From a virus: DNA of 50,057 bases. Where the stretch lies: positions 1-50,057 of the IMG/VR virus record IMGVR_UViG_3300042691_021864; one strand, written 5' to 3'. The notes under the pieces are model-generated. The model did not search any database, was not told the origin of the DNA, and saw only the letters and a list, made by a program, of their open reading frames with translations. A program made the translations under genes and the position numbers. Position 1 is the stretch's first letter, and every line of letters begins with the position of its first letter. Below are positions 37,439 through 45,158 of the stretch, piece after piece.

Positions 37439-37888
37439 ATGTTTGCAGACAACGGGCCTGTCGCCGCCGTCAACGTGATGCGCGACTTCATGGAAGACTA
37501 CGCCAGCAAGATTTTCGCTGACGTGAAGGAGAAGCTGCGCGAGAAACTGCGCGAAATCTCCCCTGTCCCGGCCCTGCTCGGCGGCATGGAGGCGCTGTAC
37601 GTCCTCGCCATTGAGAAGCCGCTCAACACCGCCCCGGGGAGGGAGGCTACGCTTCAGGCCTTGGGTGTCGCCGCTACGGCTGTGGGTGTCGGCCAGTATG
37701 GCGGAGCGGAGACCCGGGACCGGGCGTGGGCTATCGCAGCGTGGGCGGCTCATCAGGTTGCTCCGAACGGACCCGCCCCGGTAGCGCCGCCCGTCGATCC
37801 AGCTTATACAACGACTGCGCCGCAAGCTGTGGGGCCTGCCCCGGGGCCCGCGCCGGAGCCGACCCCGGAGCCCAACCCGGCCACCTAG
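37439..37888 (+). CDS. hypothetical protein, 149 aa
   Basis: AAGGAGAGAGACT precedes ATG 37439. The N-terminal half is helical (VMRDFMEDYASKIFADVKEKLREKLREISPVP, then PALLGGMEALYVLAIEKPL). The C-terminal third is a Pro/Ala/Glu tail (PAPGPAPEPTPEPNPAT), probably flexible. It starts the late module after the tail fibre and precedes three small membrane proteins; a lysis-accessory or virion role is possible. Function unknown. Confidence 0.6.
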   Translation: MFADNGPVAAVNVMRDFMEDYASKIFADVKEKLREKLREISPVPALLGGMEALYVLAIEKPLNTAPGREATLQALGVAATAVGVGQYGGAETRDRAWAIAAWAAHQVAPNGPAPVAPPVDPAYTTTAPQAVGPAPGPAPEPTPEPNPAT

Positions 37889-37890
37889 CT

Positions 37891-37949
37891 CTCAGGCGCT
37901 GAGAAGGCGTCGGCGGCTACAAGGGTTAAACGAGGGGGCCTGAGCCGCC
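37891..37949 (+). other. complex inverted repeats in an intergenic gap
   Basis: CTCAGGC (37891-37897) pairs with GCCTGAG (37938-37944), and GGCGGCT (37912-37918) pairs with AGCCGCC (37943-37949). The two pairings are mutually exclusive at 37943-37944. There is no T-run, so this is not a classical terminator. It sits just before the holin-region genes and could form alternative mRNA structures. Confidence 0.45.
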
Positions 37950-37975
37950 GAACCTCACAGAGAAAGTGACGGTCA

Positions 37976-38323
37976 ATGCTTTTTGTGTGGGGCATGGCAG
38001 GGGCCTTCATCTACGCGACCAACACCCTGATCCTCCGGCTTTGGAATGAAGGTGGAACGGAGAGCTCTCGTCAAAAGGCGCTGGCAGAGTGGGCGCTGGC
38101 TCTTGTGACGGGTGGTCTCTTTTCGTTGGCGTTGACGGAAGGCCTTCAAGGCCTGATAAGGGCCGGAGTAGAGATTAACGGCTTCAAGGTGCGCGCGGAC
38201 CTCAACATCGTGCCAGTGGCGCTTACAACGGGCTGGGCCGCCAACTACCTCTGGCCCAAGATTTTGCGGAAGTTTGGTGAAGCGGTAGAGCGTTCCGCTG
38301 CAACGAAGGTGGTAGACGAATGA
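37976..38323 (+). CDS. small membrane protein, possible holin-module protein, 115 aa
   Basis: ATG 37976. Hydrophobic segments lie at about residues 3-20 (FVWGMAGAFIYATNTLILRL), 40-60 (ALALVTGGLFSLALTEGLQ) and weakly near 80 (IVPVALTTGWAANYLWP). A charged C-terminus follows. The length and two to three spans fit a holin or antiholin. It is coupled to the next membrane protein by ATGA, close to the endolysin. Confidence 0.6.
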   Translation: MLFVWGMAGAFIYATNTLILRLWNEGGTESSRQKALAEWALALVTGGLFSLALTEGLQGLIRAGVEINGFKVRADLNIVPVALTTGWAANYLWPKILRKFGEAVERSAATKVVDE

Positions 38324-38772
38324 TCCTGTCAGTGATCACCGGGGCCCTTATCCTTCTGGCCGCCACAGCCTTGGCCGCGATGGAAATTGCGCTCAACCCT
38401 CGGCAGGATCGTTTCCCGTGCGTCAATGAGCTCACCCTTTGGGTCCTCCGGCTTCACACGCTTGCGCTTGTGGCGGTCGCGTTTGATCGCTTCGGCATGG
38501 CCTACGCCGGGACGTCGCCCCCGGTGACGCTCTGGCAGATTTGCTCGGCCGCCTCTATGGCGCTGATGTACCTCGTCCTCTTCGTTCAAGTTCTCCGGCT
38601 TCGTATGCGGCCCGGCATTTGGCCCCGCCTGATGGCTCACGGCCGCAGGGTCCGTAGGATCAGCAACTCGGGCGGACCGGCCGCCGCCGCGCTTGCCAAG
38701 CAGGCCGCTGACAGCGACGTTCCCCCTCCCCCTTCCACGGTCATCAAGGCCAACTTCGCCCGGGTGGGTTGA
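38320..38772 (+). CDS. membrane protein with three predicted spans, 150 aa
   Basis: Predicted spans are ILSVITGALILLAATALAAMEI, LWVLRLHTLALVAVAFDRF and ASMALMYLVLFVQVL. A basic cytoplasmic tail follows (RLMAHGRRVRRISN). It lies in the lysis region between two other small membrane proteins. I do not recognise a family, and it could be a holin component. Confidence 0.6.
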   Translation: MILSVITGALILLAATALAAMEIALNPRQDRFPCVNELTLWVLRLHTLALVAVAFDRFGMAYAGTSPPVTLWQICSAASMALMYLVLFVQVLRLRMRPGIWPRLMAHGRRVRRISNSGGPAAAALAKQAADSDVPPPPSTVIKANFARVG

Positions 38773-38773
38773 C

Positions 38774-39079
38774 ATGGCTCGCGCGCCCATCACTCCGCCT
38801 CCGGCCACGTCCCGCGTCATGAAGGCTCCGCCCGGGGCGGGTGTCGCTTCGATCCTGTCCCCAGACGCTGAAGTCCGGAAGAACCCATTCTGGCAGTTCA
38901 TTGACCGTATGTGGCGGCCGGGCGGCGGCTGGGCGCTGGTGTCTGGCATGGTCTATGCCTTCGTTGCTGGCCCGGCGATTGACAAGCCGATGGACCCTCT
39001 AACCCTCGGCATCCTGTTGACCCTCGTAATCGCCATGTGGGGTTTGAAGACCGCTGAGAAAATCACTGGTGTCGCCTAA
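38774..39079 (+). CDS. putative holin (GTA-holin-like), 101 aa
   Basis: ATG 38774. A hydrophilic N-terminus with NPFWQFIDRMWRPGGGWALVSGMVYAF leads into the first span, and LTLGILLTLVIAMWGLKTAEKITG is the second. The WRPG...W start and the G-L-K/R-x-x-EK end resemble the small holins found with gene transfer agents and related alphaproteobacterial phages. Holins form the membrane lesion that releases the endolysin. This is the best holin candidate of the three membrane proteins here. Confidence 0.65.
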   Translation: MARAPITPPPATSRVMKAPPGAGVASILSPDAEVRKNPFWQFIDRMWRPGGGWALVSGMVYAFVAGPAIDKPMDPLTLGILLTLVIAMWGLKTAEKITGVA

Positions 39080-39131
39080 CTGATAGCGCCATCCTCCCGC
39101 CGCCACCACTCGTCGCCAAAAGGACTGACAC

Positions 39132-39551
39132 ATGGCTTCCCTGATCTACAACTCTTTCATCCGTGACGCTCTTGTCGGCAACATCGACATGGACACCGAC
39201 ACCTTCAAGGTGATGCTGACCACGTCGGCCTACACCGAGAACAAGGACACACACACCAAGCGTTCCGATGTGACCAACGAAGTCACCGGCACCGGCTACA
39301 CGGCGGGCGGGGCTTCAACGACCGTCACGGTCGCGGCGGTGGACACGGCCAACGATGATGTGGAAATCACCATCGGCGCGGCGTCATGGGCCACCTCGAC
39401 CATCACCGCCCGCAAGGCCGTGATCTACAAGTCGCGCGGCGGCGCGGCCTCGGCGGACGAACTGGTATGCGTGATCGACTTCGGCTCGGACGTGGTTTCG
39501 ACCGCTGGCACGTTCACGCTGACGGCCTCGACCATCAAGTTCCAGAACTGA
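39132..39551 (+). CDS. small phage structural protein, 139 aa
   Basis: ATG 39132 (AAAAGGACTGACAC upstream). The N-terminus IYNSFIRDALVGNIDMDTDTFKVMLTTSAYTENKD, then GTGYTAGG and a run of strands (DVEITIGAASWATSTITARKAVIYKS), is a layout I associate with small virion-associated proteins in tail-fibre regions. Its function is not established. Thr/Ala-rich composition suits an exposed beta structure. Confidence 0.6.
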   Translation: MASLIYNSFIRDALVGNIDMDTDTFKVMLTTSAYTENKDTHTKRSDVTNEVTGTGYTAGGASTTVTVAAVDTANDDVEITIGAASWATSTITARKAVIYKSRGGAASADELVCVIDFGSDVVSTAGTFTLTASTIKFQN

Positions 39552-39560
39552 GCCTGATCG

Positions 39561-39668
39561 ATGACCGACCCAATCGCGGAGCGCGAGGCGGAGGTCACGG
39601 CGGCGCTGGCGGCACGGGATGCGCTCCCTGCCGACCAGCGCGCGACCGTGGCGTTCCGCGACCAGTAA
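39561..39668 (+). CDS. 35-aa ORF, probably the 5' part of a broken gene
   Basis: ATG 39561 opens a frame for MTDPIAEREAEVTAALAARD, then ALPADQRATVAFRDQ and TAA. A -1 shift near 39655-39665 would join it to the open frame that runs to 39760 (VIPTGAAGTTITVETTASASRSVGTLWVDTN in pieces) and whose stop overlaps the next start as TGATG. That overlap suggests an originally continuous gene of about 67 codons. Confidence 0.45.
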   Translation: MTDPIAEREAEVTAALAARDALPADQRATVAFRDQ

Positions 39669-39760
39669 TCCCAACAGGCGCAGCTGGGACTACGATCACT
39701 GTCGAAACAACCGCCTCCGCTTCTCGTAGCGTCGGCACTTTGTGGGTAGATACAAACTGA
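39661..39760 (+). pseudogene. 3' remnant of a small gene after an apparent frameshift
   Basis: The frame ending at TGA 39758-39760 has no start codon of its own within the gap. It reads like protein (TGAAGTTITVETTASASRSVG, LWVDTN) and is coupled by TGATG to the 39760 gene. Base composition here and in the next gene is noticeably less GC-rich than the surroundings, which suggests recent mosaic exchange. Confidence 0.45.
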
Positions 39761-39963
39761 TGGCACAGCACTTGTCAGTAGAGGTGCTAAACAGCATCCC
39801 GGTCGTTCTCTACCCAGACACTCTTTACGTTGTAATCGAGGATGGTTTTTACGCGGTTTATACGACTGACAGCCAAGGCAGATACGCGAATAAATTAGGT
39901 ATGCTTGGGGGGCTTTCGGAAAACCCTCACTTGACGATAACCACAACCGAAGAAGGTGCCTAG
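39760..39963 (+). CDS. hypothetical protein, 67 aa
   Basis: ATG 39760 overlaps the preceding stop. It has strands (LSVEVLNSIPVVLYPDTLYVVIEDGFYAVYTTDSQ) and an end with LTITTTEEG. Codon use is less GC-rich than the neighbours, with many A/T third bases. It probably belongs to the tail-fibre accessory group, and it was probably acquired together with the broken gene upstream. Confidence 0.6.
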   Translation: MAQHLSVEVLNSIPVVLYPDTLYVVIEDGFYAVYTTDSQGRYANKLGMLGGLSENPHLTITTTEEGA

Positions 39964-39965
39964 TC

Positions 39966-40805
39966 ATGGCGATTGCAACCAGAGACCAACTCATCAACGC
40001 GATGGCAAACAACTCGTCGCGGGTTGTGATTGACAAGGCCAGCATTGCTAACGCCGTCGCCGGGCAGTTCCATTCGCTGTGGCGCGCGACCGGCCAACCG
40101 GGACAGGCCGCGATCCCGGCGGCGGCGGCGGTTCTCGACGACGATACGGTGGGGGCTATCAAATTCACTCAGCAGACGGCTCCGGCGACGAGCTATCTGG
40201 GGATTTTTGAGGCGTTCTGCGCCAACGCCGGAACGACGCTTGAAGTCCACGACCGGCTGATGGCAATGGGCGGCCTGAACGGTACGCTTACGACGGCGCA
40301 GACGGTCGGGATCGACCTCGAAAGCAATCTCGCCACGGCCAATCTGGACGTGCGAAAGGGCGACGCAAACTACAGTGACGTCCAGTGGTGGCTTGAGTGG
40401 TATTCGGACACGGGGGCGACTGTTGCGACGGCAACGGCGAACGTCACTTACAACGACGGCACAACGGGCAACCTGACCGGCATTTCGCTGGCAGCAACGC
40501 GCCGTGCTTCGTTCATGCAGCCTCTGAACACTTTGATCCCAGCCGCCGCCGCCGGGAAATACATTCGAGGCGTCAACAGCGTCACGCTATCGGCCACAAC
40601 CGGCACGGCTGGCAACTTCGGCGTGACGGCTACACGCTACCGCGCTGCGGTCTATCAGCCGGTTGCTAATGCCCGCTTTACGGCGGATTGGGCCGCGCTT
40701 GGTCTCCCCGAGATAGCCAACGACAGCGCGCTGTTCTTCGTCCAAGTGGCGGGCACAACCTCGACCGGCATCGTTCGAGCGACGGGCAAGATAATTCATG
40801 GCTGA
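39966..40805 (+). CDS. putative tail/virion protein, 279 aa
   Basis: ATG 39966. The N-terminus (TRDQLINAMANNSSRVVIDKASIANAVAGQFHSLWRATGQPG) is helical. The rest is strand-rich and Thr/Ala-rich (YLGIFEAFCANAGTTLEVHDRLMAMGGLNG, VQWWLEWYSDTGATVATATANVTYNDGTTGN). This is typical of phage fibre or virion surface proteins. Synteny near the fibre and lysis genes supports a virion role, but no family is certain. Confidence 0.6.
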   Translation: MAIATRDQLINAMANNSSRVVIDKASIANAVAGQFHSLWRATGQPGQAAIPAAAAVLDDDTVGAIKFTQQTAPATSYLGIFEAFCANAGTTLEVHDRLMAMGGLNGTLTTAQTVGIDLESNLATANLDVRKGDANYSDVQWWLEWYSDTGATVATATANVTYNDGTTGNLTGISLAATRRASFMQPLNTLIPAAAAGKYIRGVNSVTLSATTGTAGNFGVTATRYRAAVYQPVANARFTADWAALGLPEIANDSALFFVQVAGTTSTGIVRATGKIIHG

Positions 40806-41949
40806 TCTGTCTGGCCAGTTTGACAACCGGATCAGCGGCGGCAGCGATCAGTGGGATGATGGCCTAGTCGGTCAAATCCGGCTGCAAGATTATTTCAGAC
40901 AATCCTCGACCGCCTCTGGCGTTACACTCACGTTGACGGCCAGCCTTGTTGCTGGTTTGGCCTCGACCGGAGGGGCTGTAGACGGCAACGCCAGCGGGGC
41001 GAACCTCACTACCACATCAAGCCTGACAGCCGGTTCGGCGTCGGCGGGGCAGTCGGGAGCCGCGACCGGCGCGAGCCTGACAGCAACGGCGTCACTGACG
41101 ACTGGCACAGCCTCCGCCGTTCGCTCGCCCACTGTCTCCGGCGCGGTCCTCACGGCTACGGCCAGTTTGGCTACAGGCGCGGCCTCTGGGGCGGCAACCG
41201 CCAGCGGGGTGACCCACACGGTCGCGTCGTCCTTGACGCCCGGTGGTGCCATCGGCGGGGTGAGCGCGACGGCTACTGGCGCGGCGCTCACCGCGACGGT
41301 CGCGTTCAGCACCGGCAACGCCAGCGCCAACGGAAACCCGGTGGCCACGGGTGAAAACTACTCGGTGTCGGTCACGCTTGCTGGTGGTTCTGCATCCGGC
41401 CAACGCAACGCCACGGCGGCCGGGGCGGCCCTTTCCACCGTGGCGACTGTCTCTGCTGGTGCGGCTTCCGGCCAGCGCAACGCGACCGTAGCGGGCGTAT
41501 CTCTTCTGAGCGGCGTGACGTTCGCCGCCGGGTCCGCCGCCGGGCAGCAGCAACCGACGGTCGCCGGGCAAAGCTACTCGCTGTTCGGCACGATAGCGCC
41601 CGGGGCTGCATCCGGCGGAACTGGCGCAATCACGGCCGGTGCCAATCTGAGCGTCTTGGCCAGTTTCACGCCGGGGGCGGCCGGTGTGTCAGTCACCGCG
41701 TCTGGCGCGTCTCTGGCTTCTGCACTGGCTCTGACTTCGGGCACCCCCCGGACAAGCGTTGCCCCCGCCGGGGCGGTTTACGAGGTCTCTGCGAGCTTCA
41801 CGACCGGCCTTGCCTATTCGCTCATTGAGGTTAATGTTCCGGGCGTTAGGCGAGTATCTGTTCAGCCTGAGGACCGTTCTGTTATCGTCCCGCCTGAGGA
41901 CCGTTCTGTTATCGTCCCGCCGCAGACGCGAAGAGTGAGCTTCACATGA
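40798..41949 (+). CDS. repeat-rich fibre-like protein, 383 aa
   Basis: About ten degenerate repeats of some 30 residues, each like ATGASLTATASLTTGTASA, form residues 35-350. The pattern is Ala, Thr, Gly and Ser alternating with hydrophobic residues, which suggests a beta-solenoid or beta-stacked stalk. The C-terminus has PEDRSVIVP twice in tandem, then PQTRRVSF. A similar V-x-PE-x-R-x3-V series occurs in other phage structural proteins. The start overlaps the upstream gene by eight bases. Confidence 0.7.
   Translation: MADLSGQFDNRISGGSDQWDDGLVGQIRLQDYFRQSSTASGVTLTLTASLVAGLASTGGAVDGNASGANLTTTSSLTAGSASAGQSGAATGASLTATASLTTGTASAVRSPTVSGAVLTATASLATGAASGAATASGVTHTVASSLTPGGAIGGVSATATGAALTATVAFSTGNASANGNPVATGENYSVSVTLAGGSASGQRNATAAGAALSTVATVSAGAASGQRNATVAGVSLLSGVTFAAGSAAGQQQPTVAGQSYSLFGTIAPGAASGGTGAITAGANLSVLASFTPGAAGVSVTASGASLASALALTSGTPRTSVAPAGAVYEVSASFTTGLAYSLIEVNVPGVRRVSVQPEDRSVIVPPEDRSVIVPPQTRRVSFT
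41866..41919 (+). repeat. 27-bp perfect tandem repeat
   Basis: CCTGAGGACCGTTCTGTTAT... (27 bp) occurs at 41866-41892 and 41893-41919 and encodes PEDRSVIVP twice. Identity at the DNA level implies a recent duplication within the reading frame. Confidence 0.95.
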
Positions 41950-42239
41950 CCTTGATATGGCCAGCAAAGTTCGGGGACGAAGTTCTAGACTATGAGATTG
42001 ACTGGACCGTCGCACTTGATGGTGGCGACGAGCTATCCCCTAACGGGGTCACGGCCGTCATCAGTGGAAACGACGACCTTGAAATAGACAGCATCGTCAC
42101 AACCGGATCGGTGACCAAGGTTTGGATCAGCGGAGGCGGCGCAGATAACAACGCCTCCGGACAGGTAGAGTTTTTGGCGCTCACCGAAAGCGGGCGGCAC
42201 ATTGGTGCGAGCGTGATTATCCCCGTCTTCGCTCGCTAA
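41946..42239 (+). CDS. fibre-tail adaptor-like protein, 97 aa
   Basis: ATGA overlap with the repeat protein. The sequence (YEIDWTVALDGGDELSPNGVTAVISGND, VTKVWISGGGADNNASGQVEFLALTESGRHIG) has the D-W-T..L..GD.L, VW-x-SGG and T-x-SGR pattern common in small phage proteins described as fibre-tail adaptors. Its role is probably structural, next to the fibre protein. Confidence 0.65.
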   Translation: MTLIWPAKFGDEVLDYEIDWTVALDGGDELSPNGVTAVISGNDDLEIDSIVTTGSVTKVWISGGGADNNASGQVEFLALTESGRHIGASVIIPVFAR

Positions 42240-42243
42240 AGGA

Positions 42244-42987
42244 ATGGCGATGACAACCAATGCTCCGGGTTTCAACACCTACGTCCAGCAGGCTCAACAG
42301 CTGCTAACCGGCCACGGTTTCGATTGCGGTGTGGCAGACGGTCTTGCCGGTCCGAAGTTCCTCGCCTGCATCACAGCCGCCATAGAGGGCAAGCCCGGCG
42401 GCGGCCAGAGCGGCTTGATGCATCTGCACACTCCGGACGCTTTCTTCTCGGTGGTCCGGGAGAAGTTCGGGAAGCTCAACCTCACCCAAGTCGCCGGGTT
42501 TGAGGTTCTGCTCAAGGCGATGACCGGGTGGAGGGCGGAGTGGGTGGCCTACGGTCTGGCGACGTCGTGGCACGAGACCGGCGCGACGATGCAGCCGATC
42601 AAGGAGTACGGCGGCCCGAGCTATTTCCACAAGATGTACGACATCAATGGATCTCGCCCGGCCAAGGCGCGGGAGCTCGGAAACCTCACCCCGGGAGACG
42701 GCGCGCTGTTCGCCGGGCGCGGGTATGTCCAGATCACCGGCCGCATCAACTATCGGAAGTTCGGGATCGAGAGCTCGCCGGACGATGCCATGAAGACGGA
42801 CGTGGCCGCCCGCATCCTTATCGTCGGCATGGAGCGTGGGAGCTTTACCGGCCGGGCGTTGAAGGATTACGCCCCGGAAGATTTCAAGGGGATGCGGAAG
42901 ATCATCAACGGCACCGACAAGGATGACGAAATCGCGGCCTACGCGGTCAAGTTCCTTTCGGCGCTCCGGGCTGGAATGTGGCAATGA
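42244..42987 (+). CDS. endolysin (GH19 chitinase/lysozyme-like)
   Basis: This 247-residue protein has a peptidoglycan-binding-like N-terminus (FNTYVQQAQQLLTGHGFDCGVADGLAGPKFLACITAA). It is followed by a lysozyme domain with the two expected acidic motifs: YGLATSWHETGATMQPIKEYGG (catalytic Glu in WHETG, second Glu in IKEYGG) and FAGRGYVQITGRINYRKFG. There is no signal peptide, so holin is needed for release. Position between the fibre genes and the spanins fits the lysis cassette. Confidence 0.88.
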   Translation: MAMTTNAPGFNTYVQQAQQLLTGHGFDCGVADGLAGPKFLACITAAIEGKPGGGQSGLMHLHTPDAFFSVVREKFGKLNLTQVAGFEVLLKAMTGWRAEWVAYGLATSWHETGATMQPIKEYGGPSYFHKMYDINGSRPAKARELGNLTPGDGALFAGRGYVQITGRINYRKFGIESSPDDAMKTDVAARILIVGMERGSFTGRALKDYAPEDFKGMRKIINGTDKDDEIAAYAVKFLSALRAGMWQ

Positions 42988-43322
42988 CCCGCCTTCTGTC
43001 GAAGACCGGCTGGGCCATCGTCGCCGCGTTCGTGGTGGTCCTGTTGACCTTCGCCGGGTGCATGGCTCTTCAAAATGCCCGGGAAGCCGCCGGAAAGGCC
43101 CGTGGAGCCCAAGTCTTTGGTGAGGGGCGTACAGCGGCCGCCGGAGACGCATCGGCTGTCAGGGACGATCTGGACGGAAAAAACGCCGCGACCCGTGAAA
43201 CCGTGAATGGAGGCGTCAATGACGTCCGGAATGCTGAGACCCCTGCTCGTCGGAATGATGCTGCTCTGCGCGGCTTGTGCGCCGTCGATCCAAGTTCAAG
43301 CCCCGACTGTCGGTTGCTCTGA
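42984..43322 (+). CDS. inner-membrane spanin (Rz-like)
   Basis: This 112-residue protein uses ATG 42984 (ATGA overlap). One N-terminal transmembrane segment (GWAIVAAFVVVLLTFAGCMAL) is followed by a charged periplasmic stretch (QNAREAAGKARGAQ, RETVNGGVNDVRNAE) as in i-spanins. Spanins disrupt the outer membrane after endolysin action. The outer-membrane partner starts inside this gene in another frame. Confidence 0.75.
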   Translation: MTRLLSKTGWAIVAAFVVVLLTFAGCMALQNAREAAGKARGAQVFGEGRTAAAGDASAVRDDLDGKNAATRETVNGGVNDVRNAETPARRNDAALRGLCAVDPSSSPDCRLL

Positions 43323-43623
43323 ACTGATCCCTGACAGCTGGTCCGCGCCGGTTCCGTCGGCGGTCCTCGGATCACTTGAGGTAGGTGCGGTCGTCGTAGC
43401 CACCCCGGGAGCGGATGCCCGGGCCGCCGCCGCCGCGACCGCGCTGGCTACGGCGGAGGCGGAGGCTGAACGCTGGCAAGTCTTCGGCATCCAGCAGACC
43501 GGCCAGCTTCGTGTCGCCAACGACCGGGATCAGGCCAAGGCTGAGATTTACACCAAGTGCGCGGCCCGGGACGCTACCGCCGCCCGGTCACTCCGGCCGT
43601 GGTACCAACGCCTGTTCAACTAG
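43219..43623 (+). CDS. outer-membrane spanin-like lipoprotein (Rz1-like), 134 aa
   Basis: ATG 43219 has GGAGGCGTC directly upstream inside the Rz-like gene; the first 104 bases overlap it in another frame. LLVGMMLLCAACAPS has a hydrophobic core and a lipobox-like CAAC. The mature part is longer than usual Rz1 proteins and Ala/Glu-rich (ATALATAEAEAERW), ending in RPWYQRLFN. The Rz/Rz1 overlap organisation is typical. The stop overlaps the stop of the convergent gene (CTAG). Confidence 0.7.
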   Translation: MTSGMLRPLLVGMMLLCAACAPSIQVQAPTVGCSELIPDSWSAPVPSAVLGSLEVGAVVVATPGADARAAAAATALATAEAEAERWQVFGIQQTGQLRVANDRDQAKAEIYTKCAARDATAARSLRPWYQRLFN

Positions 43624-43883
43624 TCGAAGTAGATGCCTCGGGCGGGCGGCGAGAAAATCCGGCGCTGGCCCGCTCTTTGCGGCGGCTTCAGCATCAGGCG
43701 CTGGCCGTTGTTGAGCTCTAGCTGAAGGTGCCAGCCGTCTTCCCCGATAGCTTTTCGCATCGTCGCGTCGTTGGGCAGCGCCTTGAGGGTTTTCCCGTGC
43801 CACCACTTGATGTTGGTTATAGGCCAGCGCGCCGCCTCTTCCGGCAACAGCCAGCGGAAGGCCTTGACGTCAGACGGTCTCAT
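43620..43883 (-). CDS. hypothetical protein, 87 aa
   Basis: Leftward, ATG 43883 (a GTG one codon earlier is also open). It contains SDVKAFRWLLPEEAARWPITNIKWWHGKTLKALPND, and the basic end has KPPQRAGQRRIFSPPARGIYFD. It is the last gene of the leftward operon before the convergent Rz1-like gene. It overlaps the upstream gene by 14 bases. Function unknown. Confidence 0.6.
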   Translation of the reverse strand: MRPSDVKAFRWLLPEEAARWPITNIKWWHGKTLKALPNDATMRKAIGEDGWHLQLELNNGQRLMLKPPQRAGQRRIFSPPARGIYFD

Positions 43884-44310
43884 CACTGATCCGGCTCCAC
43901 TGTTGAAGGGCTTGGCGGTAGGTCTCCCGGATCATGTCCGAGCAGTCTTGAAGGCTCCGGTAGCCCCACCCCTCTCTCAGGCCCGTCCGGAAGTTCCTAC
44001 GCAGCGCCTTCACGCTGTCGGAGTATCCGGGCCGCCCGGAGACGCGGAAGGCTTCCACGGCCCGGATTTCGGCATCAGTGCCGACATAGAGCGGGGGACT
44101 GTCGGTGAGCAGCGGACGTTCCTCCGGCCGGGGCCAGCGCAGGCGGGCTGACCGGTAGCCCTCATAGGCCTTTGTCACCGCGCCTCTGGTGTGAACGGCT
44201 CCATAGACCATGTCCGCGCCCCGGGAGAAGTCGGAGACGATCAGTTCGGCCCGCTCGCCTATGATCCGGAGCCGGTCGCCAGCGCCGATGGGCTTGTCGA
44301 GGATTTTCAT
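43870..44310 (-). CDS. hypothetical protein, 146 aa
   Basis: Starts at ATG 44310 (ATGA overlap). It has ILDKPIGAGDRLRIIGERAELIVSDFSRGADMVYGAVHTRG, then an EAFRVSGRPGYSDSVKALRRNFRTGLREGWGYRSLQDC helix region. The first part resembles a small beta-barrel, with GDRLRIIGERAELIV as strands. No catalytic motif is evident and no family is recognised. Confidence 0.6.
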   Translation of the reverse strand: MKILDKPIGAGDRLRIIGERAELIVSDFSRGADMVYGAVHTRGAVTKAYEGYRSARLRWPRPEERPLLTDSPPLYVGTDAEIRAVEAFRVSGRPGYSDSVKALRRNFRTGLREGWGYRSLQDCSDMIRETYRQALQQWSRISDETV

Positions 44311-44618
44311 GTGGTCGGTTCTTTCCAGCTGGCGAGGAAGCCTGCCCACGCCTTTTCAACGTATGGCCCGCGCCCCTCAAGGGTCACGTCGCGGCCGTCC
44401 AATGTCCGGAACGTGGCCGGGCCGGTCCGGGTGCTGATGGCCCAATAGGTCCGGTCGGTGCCACGTCTCTGCCAGTTGATCGCGCTTTGAGCGGCGGCCT
44501 CGCTCTCGTATCCGTCAAGGCGCATGACCCATTGAGTGTAGTTCTCCGGGTAGTCCGGATCAGCCAGCGCCAGCAGATAGAAGGGGGCTGGGGTGTAGGT
44601 GAAGGGGGTATAGGTCAT
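44307..44618 (-). CDS. hypothetical protein, 103 aa
   Basis: Starts at ATG 44618 (ATGA overlap). It has FYLLALADPDYPENYTQWVMRLDGYES and WQRRGTDRTYWAISTRTGPATFR. The AAAQSAINWQRRG helix and YVEKAWAGFLASWK end are the only regular patterns. Function unknown. Confidence 0.6.
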   Translation of the reverse strand: MTYTPFTYTPAPFYLLALADPDYPENYTQWVMRLDGYESEAAAQSAINWQRRGTDRTYWAISTRTGPATFRTLDGRDVTLEGRGPYVEKAWAGFLASWKEPTT

Positions 44619-45079
44619 GCGGCGGCTCCGGCGGCGAGGGCGGCGGCGGCGGCTTCAGCCTCGGCCTCAGTTACCGCCTTCAGGCCAAGGTTCCAGTTGC
44701 TCTCGGCGGTGATCAGGAAGTAGCGGCCCTCAAAGTAGACCGGCTCACCGATCCGGACGCCGATGTAGGATTTGCGGGCTGGCCGATGGTCGCTGATGAC
44801 GGTTGCCAGAGCGAAGATGAAGTGCAGGGCGTGGCCGCGCTCCTTGGCCCGATTGTAGGCCTCGACCGGGCACTCGTTGTATTCGAGGGCGTAGGAGGCG
44901 ACGGAGGAAATCATGAAGGTGTTGCGGCGATCCTCGCGGGTGGTCATTGCCAGTTCGTTGCCTGCCCGAAGGGACAGGATGCCGCGACGGTCGCGGCGGC
45001 CGTCGATCACGTCGTAGGCGGGGCACGTCCAGTGGATGACCGGGGTGGCGGGAGCGGGGGCCGGAATGAAGCGGGTCAT
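44615..45079 (-). CDS. hypothetical protein, 154 aa
   Basis: AAGGACTTGCCAC precedes ATG 45079, the first gene after leftward promoter M2. It has a Pro/Ala N-terminus (PAPAPATPVIHWTCPAYDVIDG). A core RAGNELAMTTREDRRNTFMISSVASYALEYNECPVEAYNRAKERGHALHF follows, and then an Ala/Glu-rich C-terminal helix. No family is recognised. Confidence 0.6.
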   Translation of the reverse strand: MTRFIPAPAPATPVIHWTCPAYDVIDGRRDRRGILSLRAGNELAMTTREDRRNTFMISSVASYALEYNECPVEAYNRAKERGHALHFIFALATVISDHRPARKSYIGVRIGEPVYFEGRYFLITAESNWNLGLKAVTEAEAEAAAAALAAGAAA

Positions 45080-45099
45080 GTGGCAAGTCCTTCAAGGGT

Positions 45100-45156
45100 G
45101 GGGCATCGCCCCGTGGTTGGTAGGATCACTATGCCCGGGGTTTGCGCCGGACGCAA
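45100..45156 (-). promoter_or_regulatory. leftward regulon promoter M2 with operator and 5' hairpin
   Basis: Reading leftward, TTGCGT (45156-45151), a 17-bp spacer and CATAGT (45133-45128). The dyad TTGCG-CCGGA-CGCAA spans 45142-45156. The hairpin GGGGC-GAT-GCCCC is at 45112-45100, and the 44615 gene follows. Confidence 0.85.
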
Positions 45157-45158
45157 GA

